Assembly: GCA_013398955.1 (NCBI GenBank)
Contig: VWPU01012750.1
Coordinates: 186,001-250,000, forward strand
Source: Callaeas wilsoni
Lineage: Eukaryota > Chordata > Aves > Passeriformes > Callaeidae
Direction: 5' to 3'
Length of the DNA: 64,000 nucleotides
Under the pieces are notes generated by a model that ran no database searches, had not been told where the DNA came from, and was given only the letters and a program-made list of their open reading frames with translations. Numbering within the stretch: position 1 is the first letter of the stretch; every line of letters starts with the position of its first letter. Positions 24,601 through 62,622 of the stretch are shown piece by piece. The position numbers and the translations under genes are program-made.

Positions 24601-26500
24601 CAGGCCTATAGAACTTTCAGATGTGAACAGTCCCACTGGCTACTTTACTCCTTTAGTATTAATATTAAAGTTAACTGCATATTCAGCGTATTTCTAAATT
24701 TTTCAGAATCAAAATTGGGAGACTATTAAAAAGAAAGATGTGTAAATGCAGTCTTTTAAATTTATAAAATTTGCAAGTAAGAGAATCCTTATTAATAAAA
24801 TAAGCCCTTCCAAAAACTATTAACCTTCTGTCAAATGTGTTCTTTAAAAAGTTTAGAATCAGTTTTATTTGTTCAACATTTAGTACTTGCGATTGGTAAG
24901 TCAAACCAGCAACAGCAGTTCTTGACAAGTTAAACAGGCTACAGTTTTAAAAGAAGAAATTGTAATTTTATTCTTGGTAACATAGGCATGTTTTATAGAG
25001 AAAAAGAGATGATCAGAAAAGTAGTATTTTCTTAGTTTATGCCAGCTCATCAATTAATTTCCCAATTAGAAGAAAGGCTTTATTTGCTCTAGGTTATTTA
25101 GGTCACCAGCAGATACTGCTAAAAACCATGGAATCTTATTGTCCAGGTGCAGGAAAACTAAAGCTAATCTTGCACAGAAAATTTTTATTCCTATGCATAT
25201 TAGACTAATGAAAATATTTTAATATTTTTCTGATTGAAAATGAAAAATTTAAGACATCTCAGTTTGAACCACCAGAAATACGTAACAAATATAGCTCTCA
25301 AATCTTGATCAGATATTTATTTGAATATTATTTCCTTGACCAACCTGATTTTTCTAGTTTTCTAATATATTCTACTGCAGGTGTCTTTTGTACCTATGGA
25401 CAATTTTAACTAGCTTTTTAAAACTGAGTTTTCAAAAAAACCTTTCAAAAGTCACATTTGTATCTATTTCCAGTTTAAAAATAGAAATTATGAAGTTACA
25501 GTAGCAAAAAAGGGAAATACTTTCATATGAACATGCATGAATGAATAAAATAGATTTCTATTGACATGAAACTGTCTGCAAATAGCAATAATTTCTATAA
25601 ATAAATAAATAAATAAACAACTTTTTCAGGTAGGTGTATTTTACATCTAATTCACCTACCATGCTATAATGCCTTGTGGAAAGTTCTGTAAAATCCAACA
25701 GTTCTAGTCTAAGGAATTCCGTAGTAGGATGGAAGACTAAATTAAATTTTATACAATAATCACAATAACTATTGAAAGGCTTTCATTTTACTTCTGTGCT
25801 ATAAAATATACTTTTCTGATCCTACAGGGATATGAAAATAATAGTTGCTTGAGACAAACTAATCTAAAAGTGGGGCAGTGGAGTGACAGTCTGTAGGGTG
25901 ACAGAGTGACAATCTGTCTTGGACAGTTTTAAATCAGTGTCAACATAAACCCACTGAATTTGTTTCCACGCTTCTAACTTAATCCTCATTGATTCATATT
26001 TAGGCAGTATCTAAAAGGAGTGAATAATTTTAAACTCATATTAATTGAATATCTCTACAGAAGATACTAAAGGAGATAAAAATCAATAATTGTGTATCTC
26101 ATTTAAATTCTTACTACAATGCTTGTCTTTCATGTTCTCATGGTTAATCTTCCTTCTTTCAATTAATTCTGCAACACAAACTGTTGATTTCCCTTTTTTG
26201 AATCATTCTCTGTTGAAGTAATCAATACATTAAAATATTTAAATGATGATGTCATTAACTCCAAATATCAGTGAGTATAACCTCAGAAGAAAACACCAAT
26301 TTACTGAAAGATCTGCACCTCTATTGCAAACTTCGGGCAACACAATGCACATAATGCACTCGGCTTTCTCAAATAAATAACTGGTAGCTCATATAAATCT
26401 TACCTTATTATACTTTGAAGTGATACGTGGCAGTTGCAGAAAGAGCTACTCTCTCTTCTGCAACTATGGCAAGCCTTGAGGATCCTGAGCTCTGCCTAGC
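15640..26500 (-). CDS. GCG: GCG, preproglucagon (complete, 7 exons)
   Basis: Secreted hormone precursor of alpha cells, gut L cells and brainstem. Coding exons 22579-22679, 22033-22194, 21100-21153, 19393-19530, 17128-17271 and 16115-16139 join in phase to a 206-codon ORF. The order is signal peptide ([20 protein letters not shown]), glicentin-related peptide, glucagon after KR, a spacer, GLP-1, a second spacer, GLP-2, and C-terminal DLLEEYQ. Prohormone convertase sites are KR before and after glucagon, KR and an internal ER before GLP-1, GRGRR after it (giving an amidated GLP-1), and RR before GLP-2. Exon 1 is untranslated. If the donor after GLP-1 is not used, translation stops at once and gives a 151-residue precursor without GLP-2. 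The 206 and 151 lengths agree with what I recall for chicken. DPP4, which cuts GLP-1 and GLP-2 after their second residue (Ala), is the next gene. Confidence 0.96.
15658..15663 (-). terminator. GCG: Candidate GCG polyadenylation signal
   Basis: AATAAA on the minus strand, 450 bases past the GCG stop codon. Chosen over the copy at 16101-16106, which lies too close to the stop codon. This is an inference from position. Confidence 0.4.
16115..16139 (-). CDS. GCG: GCG exon 7, coding end
   Basis: Acceptor TTTTCCCCAG after a strong pyrimidine tract. AG|A completes Arg, then DLLEEYQ and stop TAA (16115-16117). The exon continues as 3' UTR. One AATAAA lies only about 10 bases past the stop (16101-16106); another at 15658-15663 gives a more usual 3' UTR of about 450 bases. 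Confidence 0.9.
17128..17271 (-). CDS. GCG: GCG exon 6 (GLP-2)
   Basis: 144 bases, acceptor TTTGAAG, donor AAAG|GTGCCT. Codes [14 protein letters not shown] and GLP-2 ([20 protein letters not shown] then [13 protein letters not shown]). It has His-Ala at the N-terminus, as in GLP-1. Without splicing, translation would run on only a few codons before a stop. Confidence 0.96.
18380..18530. repeat. Possible ancient interspersed repeat in GCG intron 5
   Basis: An ATT-rich stretch followed by CCCTGCCCCAAAGAGCTTAC and AGTCTAA resembles the 3' end of an old vertebrate repeat (L3/CR1-like or similar). I cannot name the family with certainty. The purine-rich text continuing to about 19190 may belong to it. 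Confidence 0.35.
19364..19369 (-). promoter_or_regulatory. GCG: Possible polyadenylation signal for short GCG transcript
   Basis: ATTAAA about 20 bases past the readthrough stop TAA. It could end a transcript that does not splice after GLP-1. The signal is weak and the implied 3' UTR would be very short. Confidence 0.25.
19393..19530 (-). CDS. GCG: GCG exon 5 (GLP-1)
   Basis: 138 bases, acceptor TCTTTCAG, donor GTAAGA. Codes [12 protein letters not shown] and GLP-1 ([20 protein letters not shown] then [13 protein letters not shown]). His-Ala at the N-terminus is the DPP4 cleavage site; Gly-Arg-Arg signals amidation. At the donor, reading through gives GAG TAA, an in-frame stop at 19389-19391. 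Confidence 0.96.
21100..21153 (-). CDS. GCG: GCG exon 4 (avian spacer exon)
   Basis: 54 bases, acceptor CACTACAG, donor GTATCC. Codes an acidic, Gln-rich spacer ([17 protein letters not shown]) between glucagon and GLP-1, matching chicken proglucagon as I recall it. Mammals have only a few residues here. It has phase 2 at both ends and a length divisible by three, so skipping it would keep the frame. Confidence 0.92.
21826..21879 (+). mobile_element. CR1 LINE, short 3' end
   Basis: 54 bases reading GACTTGATGATCTTAGAGGT and ending AACCTAAATGATTCTATGATT. This is the standard CR1 3' terminus with its short terminal repeat, heavily 5' truncated, inside a GCG intron. Confidence 0.85.
22033..22194 (-). 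CDS. GCG: GCG exon 3 (glucagon)
   Basis: 162 bases, acceptor TTTTCACAG, donor GTAAGC. Codes the end of the glicentin-related peptide (..RQLNEVKR) and all 29 residues of glucagon, beginning [16 protein letters not shown] and ending QWLMST, then KRN. Compared with human glucagon it has Thr11, Asn16 and Ser28. Ser28 is usual in birds; Asn16 is not in the bird sequences I remember. Confidence 0.96.
22579..22679 (-). CDS. GCG: GCG exon 2 (start codon, signal peptide)
   Basis: 101 bases, acceptor TTTTGACAG, donor GTAAAT. The ATG is at 22674-22676. Codes [20 protein letters not shown] and then [12 protein letters not shown], with signal cleavage expected after Ser20 or nearby. A second in-frame Met occurs two codons later; the first is used by analogy with other GCG genes. 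Confidence 0.95.
22680..26403. other. GCG intron 1
   Basis: 3.7-kb intron between the untranslated first exon and the signal-peptide exon. I see only an (AAAT)n run at about 25597-25618 and no coding or recognisable mobile sequence. Confidence 0.65.
25597..25618. repeat. (AAAT)n microsatellite
   Basis: Five near-perfect tandem ATAA/AAAT units in GCG intron 1. Confidence 0.8.
26404..26495 (-). other. GCG: GCG exon 1 (5' UTR)
   Basis: Roughly 90 bases from the predicted start to donor AAG|GTAAGA (exon end 26404). It contains no start codon used for proglucagon; the ATG lies in exon 2. The right boundary is inferred from the TATA box. Confidence 0.75.
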
Positions 26501-26518
26501 TGCCTCTTTTGCACAGAC

Positions 26519-26529
26519 TTATATATATA
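26519..26529 (-). promoter_or_regulatory. GCG: GCG TATA box
   Basis: TATATATATAA on the minus strand, preceded by GAGCTGAACAG. The mammalian glucagon promoter has a similar AGAGCTGG..AG phrase before its TATA box. A start site about 30 bases downstream, near 26490-26498, is predicted. Confidence 0.85.
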
Positions 26530-26560
26530 CTGTTCAGCTCTAGTAAGCATTACAGGAGTG

Positions 26561-26680
26561 CATCATTGCTGACAGTTTCCTTATTCAACTTAAAAAAAAA
26601 GTCATCATATTTGCTATTCATTTCATTTGATAATTTTACAAGCAATTTCACACGTTCATTCTGCTTATTTTATGACATCA
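26561..26680 (-). promoter_or_regulatory. GCG: GCG proximal promoter candidates (CRE-like and islet-element-like)
   Basis: TGATGTCA (26673-26680 on the minus strand) is one base from the consensus cAMP-response element TGACGTCA, about 150 bases upstream of the TATA box. TGTCAGCAATGATG (26561-26574) resembles in position the mammalian G1 islet region, which contains TGTCAGCGTAAT. Both are similarity calls only. Confidence 0.4.
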
Positions 26681-27790
26681 ATGCTAACATGGATTTGCAA
26701 AAGGAGTGAGGTAGCAATGTCCAAAGTAGTAAACATCAAACAGAAGGGCATTAACATGACAAACAGTGGGCTAAAGGTGCCTGAGATCAAGGCAGCAATT
26801 TCTCCAACTTCTGATTTGCCACATTTAACATTTAGAATTCTGATTCTGTTGACATCAGTAGCATTGTTTTCACTTATCAATTTTAAATCAAGGTTTATAA
26901 ATTTAATCCATTGTTAAAAATAACCAGCACGACTTCCCCAAATCCCTTGAATGTTTCTTCAAGTAATCTTGTGCCAATATAATGATTATGAAGAGATGTG
27001 AAATATTGCAGTGATGGCTACCCACTATGCAATGCCTAGCACAGGTGAAATTTTGAAAAAATGTTTTGATTAGCCTTAGATGTAAAATTCCAACTTTGTA
27101 AATGCTACTGTAAGAAAATTCATACTCACTTGAGAACTGTATGCCAAACATTCACTCTAAATTGAGTTTCACACAGTGGCCTACAGATTTATGCAAGATA
27201 AACCTTTTCCTCACAATCCCATTCCCTACAAGGAAAAAAATCAAACAAAATAGATTTGATGTTTTGTTCAGTAATGGAGATAATTTCATAGCTGTGGGGC
27301 AGCATTGCCAAAGAAAGCCATGTTCAGCCATCCAGTGACAACACAGAAACTCAGACAGGTAGGAGAGATAGTTGGGTAGGAGGAAGGTTCTGGAATCACA
27401 GCAGAGATCTCAGGGAATGTTAATGACAGCCTGTGCTCCAGTCTGGAGCAGGTCATGGTCTGCTTTGTGGCACAAGGCACATGCATATTACAACAAACCT
27501 TATTTCCCCCCTTATTTTTTACTGCTTCTCGAAGCCAGCAAAGAATGTGCTTCAGTGAGGTAATTTTCTGCTGACTGACCACAGCCAGACTGGCATAGCC
27601 TATAAGATACAATCGAGGTAGTGTATAAACTCAACAACCATATTAGAGTGGCAAACAAAATTTACTGGCTCCTTCCTAGAGCTCTATCCCAAATACCTGG
27701 CTGTGGTACCACGGTAGGGCTTCAGGGAAACATTAAGTGTCACTACACAGTCCACATCATCGAATTGAATTTTTGTTTAGTGTAATTTTT
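26681..27790. other. Upstream flank of GCG
   Basis: AT-rich sequence upstream of the glucagon promoter with no recognisable gene or repeat. ORFs at 26665-26880 and 27286-27612 have no family motifs. Confidence 0.5.
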
Positions 27791-27814
27791 CTATGCTATT
27801 GGATCCATCTACCG

Positions 27815-28020
27815 AGACTCCTGGTTCACGTTTTCCCGTGTTCGGTGCCCGGGGTGGGTCACGGGGCGGCTCCCGCGGAGGCCGCCGGCGCGCCCTGCAG
27901 TACCCGCGCCGAGCAGCAGGTGGGGGCAAAGGGCCCTGGCCATGGCCTCTCCTCTGCGGCGGCAGAGCGCGTGCCCACCTGGCGCGCATCGCTGCAGGCA
28001 CCTCGCTGTACGCGGAGTCA
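27815..28020. other. Orphan GC-rich, CpG-rich block
   Basis: About 200 bases of very GC-rich sequence with many CpGs (for example GGCGCGCC and GCGGCGGC), isolated in AT-rich DNA between GCG and FAP. ORFs are open in several frames on both strands, as expected of GC-rich DNA, and none shows a known domain. It could be a small CpG-island promoter, a first exon of an unannotated transcript, or a retrocopied or inserted fragment. Confidence 0.5.
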
Positions 28021-29203
28021 AAGATACTTTGGAAAGAGGCAGTATGGAATGTGAGACAATATCCTCTCCTCCAGGAAACAGAGAATTTTTCTCATTGTGT
28101 TTAGCGCAGTTAATTTTCTTGTGTCATATAGAGTTCCTTGTTTACAGTAGGATAATTCCAGAAAAAAAAAAAAGAGACAGAGCACCTCAGTGCACGGGGT
28201 TGGGCAGGTTGTCACAGAGCTGTATCATCCAGCAGGTCATCTAGCATCTAGAAGGTTACCGCTTATTTGTTTTTCAAGTGATACACAGAAAATAAAATGT
28301 ATAGGAAAGAAGTGAACTGCCATCAAGAGCCATGCAAGTTGCCATAACTGAGTCTAGTATATATTTCAGGAGCACAGCAAACAAGAGTTACCAAACAAAA
28401 GTGGAAGATTATATCAAGTGTATGAAACATGCACATGTACTCAGGTTTGTTCCTCTCACACTTTACACCGGGTAGTTGGCACCTCTTGGGAAAAATCAAG
28501 GGCAACCTCACTCTCCTCTATATCATTGTTCTCAAATGAGAGAATACTTTGAGTCAGACTGAGACAGAAGCTGAAAGTGGCCTGCCTTCAGGAAATTTTC
28601 ATGTTGCTCATGATTTGACTGGAGTCATTGGGTTCACTGTATCTCGAATTTATCAAAGTTTCCTGCACCATCGTCTGATTAAAATTGTCAAGATTTGAAC
28701 ATTTTAATGAATTAGGAACTTTCTGACTTTTGACATTAAAAAGTAAAAAAATGCTCATCTAATGCTTTCAAAACAGTGACCTCCCAAATTCTTCTGTGTA
28801 TTTCTTCATTATATATTTATTACTATTGTATTATTATCCATTACATGTCTAAAGGGAGGAGGATGTATCTTGGGGTATGACTACAGGCCCACACCCTTTA
28901 CTTTCTTATATTATACAGAAAGCATTCTCTCCTATCCTTGTCAGCTGTGAGTTCGGAAGGCTGGGCTCTGCAGCCCTTTTCATTTTGCTGTCTTTGTTAC
29001 ATGATAATCACAAAGAGCGTTCTCCTTCTGAGAATGGGAACCAGAATAGGAGGAACATATGTGTAAACACGTGCACACAGAAACCACCATGCTATATCCA
29101 TAAATGTGTACTCGTACATAGCACACACAGTGTGTGCTTATGTATGTAGACAGCTCCATGGCCACCCTTTGGGGAGCAGGAATGGCTTTCTGAAATGGAG
29201 GCT

Positions 29204-29777
29204 TGTTGTGGTGAATGAACCAAACACAAGAATAACCAGGGGGCCACAGAGCCCAGAAAAAGAGGTTTGGTGGGATAGTTCCAAAGAATAAAACCCCCTT
29301 CTGTGAGGTTGGCTTCTCCCACTGAATTCCTAGGATTCCTGGGGGGGGCTCTGTCTGCCTGACAGACAGTGGACAGACACCCCTTGTATCTCCTAAGGAA
29401 AGGTAACCAGACCTGTCCCACCTTTCTCCTCTTCCTATAGGTCCCTGCTATGTCATCCCCACCCCCTTCCCTGTATCCCTTTAAAGCCCACTCAGTCTAC
29501 TATTTTGTCCTCTTCGTATCCAGTCCCCTTCGAGGGAGCTTCTACAATAAACCCTTGGAACACCGGCCGAAGGAGCCACCTCTGCTCATTTGTTTCTGGC
29601 CACACATGGGCTATCTGTAAGCCCCAGGCGCGCTAGGCTGTGTGCCCTCCACCGCACGGGCTGGGAGGCTGGCTAGCGAGGCACCGAGGTGCCACGGGGT
29701 GTGCTCCCTTTGTGTTGGGCACTCCTGGACAAGCTGCTGCCATCTCAGCCCGGCCAGCGTGCCGGCGTACGAATATA
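29204..29777 (+). mobile_element. Probable solo LTR
   Basis: Begins TGTTGTGGTGAATGAAC and carries a CCCTTTAAAG TATA-like motif near 29480 and a polyadenylation signal AATAAA (29546-29551), followed by a GC-rich tail; this is a U3-R-U5 layout. GAGGCT lies immediately on both sides (29198-29203 and 29778-29783), a good 6-base target-site duplication. Against this, the right end reads ..ATATA rather than ending in CA. No retroviral genes adjoin. An alternative right end is at ..CCACACA near 29607. Confidence 0.6.
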
Positions 29778-31082
29778 GAGGCTTAGTTTAAGGCCCCTAA
29801 GCCTTTCCACAGCATGCAAGTCCGTGCTCCCTGCCACGGGGGCTGAGCGGTTTGTACCTCAGCAGCGACAGCCGTCCTGGCTGTGCTGTAGCCCACACTG
29901 TCTGCTCACATAAGTTGGAATCGCTCCACTGCAAGTCAATGGAGCTGCCTCAATTTGCGCAAGCAGAACTGCCCAAATATGTACTAGTTATTTTACATTC
30001 TGAGAAGACAATGTTCATAATTGAAAGTAATGCCAAATGCTCTTAGCAAATACTATGAATTATTCAGATTAAATATAGAGCCTTCAAATGACTCTATAAA
30101 ATGTTCTAAACAGCTGTGCCTTGTAATTGGAATTGACTGGCAAACTGGAAAGTATTGAATGTAGTCTGAATTGGACTTGATATCTGAGTAAAATGGGTAT
30201 AACACTAACCATATTCTAGAACGTGGCTGGTTTTCTGCTAAATTTCTCTTCAGGCCTTTTCTTCCTTGCAGTTGCAGTAATCCTAAGGGAAACAAATCAT
30301 GTAGGTCTGTGTTTGAAGTATAAGGATTGCAGGTTGTTTCATGCGTACAGCTCACACAGCACGAATGAGGTAGATGATGAAAACAGGTTTGGAGTGGAAT
30401 CGGTGACTTTCTACTATTTATGTACACTTCAGCTCCTAGAGTACAGCAATTTTTACTTTTTAGCTCTAGTTTTAATTTGTAAAAGCTAGAAAGGATTCAT
30501 AGTGGAAACTGACTTGTAAACAACTGTATTTGTGGCTATTTATCAAGGGCCTGTGTACCTAATTCAGAACAACTACATCCTGTCTTCAGAGGGTCGGATA
30601 CCTTGTTTATATGACAGGTATTTGAAGACTCATGTTTCATTGTCTGAAGTGGTACGTTTGAGTATCTGAAGTGTGAGTGTTATCCAAAAGAGAATAGAAC
30701 TGAAAGTGCTCAGCATTTTTTTGAAAACAAGATCCTCTAAAACATTTGAAAGTGGGAAGCAAAACTTTGAGGATGTTCATTCTTGTCATAAGAGCTTAGC
30801 TTAATTCAAATTGTGTCCTAGTGTTGCCTCTTACACACCATATTCTATATTTGCATTATAGTTATATATACTTTTTATTCATATACTTTGTTAGCTTCAC
30901 CTTGATACCTCAGGACAAGCCCTTTCAACTTGAACTATTGAAGATGTGTTACAAAAGACCTTTAGGCTCTTCTCTCCAATTGAAGTGGAATGGGGCAAAT
31001 AACTGTCCTGTGAATGTTTGGGGTAATTCTTGTAACATGGATTGCATTTGTAGACAGGGCAGAATGGAACATGTTCTCTTTC

Positions 31083-31437
31083 TAGAGAAGAAAAGACTTG
31101 GGAGAATCTTACCACTGTATATAAATATCTGAAGGGATGGTCCAAAGCAGACTGAGCCAGCCTGTTTTCAGTGGTGCCCAGAGACAGAGGCACAAACTGA
31201 AACACAGAATGTTCTGTCTCTGAGCATAAGGAAGCACTTTTTTACTATGAGGGTGACCAGGCACTGGCAGCGGTGGCCCAGAGAGGTTGTAGAGCGTCCA
31301 GATGGCTTTTAGATATTCAAAAGTCATCTGGACAGAGTCCTGGGCTACAGGATGTAGGTAGCCCTGTGTGAACAGGGAAGTGGGATGAGTAGACCTGCAA
31401 AGTTCCCTTCCAACCCCAACCATTCTGTGATTCTGTT
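31083..31437 (+). mobile_element. CR1 LINE fragment, 3' end
   Basis: Plus-strand copy. It shows the CR1 3' phrases AAGCACTTTTTTACTATGAG, TGACCAGGCACTGGCAGCGG and the terminus TTCCCTTCCAACCCCAACCA followed by TTCTGTGATTCTG. Diverged and without an ORF. Confidence 0.85.
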
Positions 31438-33720
31438 ATAGTGTGAGGGTAGGTTTGCAGTGCTCTGCACCATTTCTAGTGATTGACTGTGATGTTACCT
31501 GATATAAGCACAGGACAGCCAGCAATCTGATGTTGATGTATTTTTAAGAGGGTTTTTTTGACACTAACAGCATCCTAGGACATTTTCTCCCAGGTCATCA
31601 AAACACATGGTTGCTCAATCATAAAGCTTTCAGGTTAGACATTATCTCAGCAACTCAGTGTAAATGTCACGCTCTGCTGGAGACATATTCCCATTCTTTG
31701 GCAAGAACACTGTGTAAGGCAAAGAAATTAACAACATGAAAAACAATGAAGGAAAAATGATGGCAGCAAACTGCAGTTATTTTTTAAAATTTTTTTACCC
31801 CACAACAGCTACCTACAAGCCAAAGTAGATGGTAGACAGTTTGGAGGATGTGTACTGTGATTGCCTTAGGAAACAAACAGACCACAGGGCAGATTAATAA
31901 TGAAATAGCTAATGCACCCCTTGAAAAAGAGGTACCTTCTGTTATTTTATTTGACAGATTTTCCTGAAATGTCCCTTATTTCAAATACTTCTGAAAGTTT
32001 CAGACAACAGACCTGTGGGCAGGGTGTGAACAACACATTGCATCATTTTATTACTTAGAGTACTGACAAAGGGCCAATCTATCTGCCCAAATTTCCAGAG
32101 CTTAGAGGATTTTCAAAAGAATAAATAAAATAAAGGTGCAGAAATTGAAGGTGACCTAAATATATTGATATTTATGTGAGATTGATACTATGCTTTTTTG
32201 GAAATTACTCTAGGTTCTCACTGACATATTCAGGTATCTTAAACCTTTAAGCATCTGGGATAAGAGCTTGATTTTTCTCTCTTTCACCACAATGTTGCAA
32301 TGATTTCCATGGTGTTGTATCAATATAAAAAATTGAGAGTTAAATCTCAGTATTTCAACTGAATTGTATTCCTTATTTGTAAGATAACCACATTTCTGAG
32401 ACTACTGTTGTGTGCAGCAAATGCACATAGAATCATATAATCAACATCTAATTAGGCCCACTTCATGTTATATTTGCTTAATGTTAACTTTTTTACAGCT
32501 ATAATTTTTTCCTTTAGCCATTATAGCAGTTGAATTTTAATTACATTACCAACAAAAAGCTCATTAACGTAACGTAATTGGCAGCGTTTCCAAAAAAACC
32601 TGAACTAATTGAGTATTTTCTGAAGAGTTCCCATCAAAGTATAATTTAACCATTACAAACAGCTTGGCAACTACATTTACATAAAGATGTATCTAAGGAA
32701 TGTTCTCATGTGTGGAAAATCAGATTTGATATTGCCATTAACAAACTAAGGAAGCTGTTACATAGCAAATCACTTCCACATTTTAATTATTTTGGCCAAA
32801 CCCCATGTTTTTGTCAAGAAAGTCAAATGAAACCCCTTGCTTTTCCACAAAGAAGCAGCAACTGGTCTCTGACTGAGAGTTATGAAGCAGCTTGCTTTGT
32901 GGCAAGGCAACACAATCTATTTCAGGTTATTTTGTACTCAACAACTAATAGCAGAGATGAGATATTGTGTCAGAAAGAACATGGTTCTTATGCAGTAGGC
33001 TAATCCAGAATTTTTTAAACACATGACCAAAGAATTGTTTAATCTACAATGGATCTCTTGCCAATTATCTTGTTAATATTCCTATATTATGACAGGACTG
33101 ATTTCATTACTAATGAAAAGAATACAAGCATTCCAATCATTATTAGCTTCTAGCATTTTTAAAAGACTCCCTAAAATAGTTTCACTAGAAACAAAGCAAA
33201 GAAACCTTGCACAATCCTTTGATCCTTCCCCTCCAGTCTGGGATGAACGACACTGAGATCAATTTGAATGCTGAGGTGATGATTAGAAATTAAAAATAGG
33301 TCAATATGGCTCACATACTTTGAATATAGGTAAAAAACCCACTGATACATGATAGTTGTCATGAATGTCCTGCTTTCATGTTTAAACCTGAATACTGAGA
33401 GTTTTGCAGAATCAAGGTGTCAAATAAGAGTTGAATAAAATTTGAACACATTCAATGCTCTCAATAAGTATCCAAACTTCAGTGTTAAATACGGTGTGTT
33501 CCTATCCCTACTTGGATTCTTTACAAAAAGTTGGAAGTAAATTTTGAGAAACTGGTTCTTGTTAGGATGCTAATTAGGTACTTGCACTGCTTCCTTTGTC
33601 CTTTCCCGTTTTACAGTTCTAGTTAACAAATGCAATCACATTAATCCGACAGTGTGCATTTGCAATGAACCACCCTTCTTGGACTGCAGAATGTAAGTTT
33701 AAGCAAGCTGGCAATAGATG
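31438..33720. other. Intergenic, downstream flank of FAP
   Basis: AT-rich with no gene or clear repeat. The 97-codon plus-strand ORF at 32710-33003 has no recognisable motif. Confidence 0.55.
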
Positions 33721-33743
33721 CACAAGACCTTTTACATTAAGAT

Positions 33744-33749
33744 TTTATT
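33744..33749 (-). terminator. FAP: FAP polyadenylation signal
   Basis: AATAAA on the minus strand 210 bases past the FAP stop codon, giving a 3' UTR of a few hundred bases like that of human FAP. Cleavage is expected near 33720-33730. Confidence 0.65.
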
Positions 33750-33958
33750 TCTTCTGTCAAACAGGTATCAAATGTGTCAAAACATTTGTTACCATAACAT
33801 TTGCTAATATACAATATCAAAAGTGGATGTAAACATCAAGTTTAAAATTTCAAAGTTCCTGTGATCAATTCACCTGAAAACTATACAACTTGGGCACTGC
33901 TGTCATTTCATTCTCCCAGAGATGTCTCAGATGCCTTCGCATGCTCTGAGTAGCCTAC

Positions 33959-62622
<28,664 letters not shown>

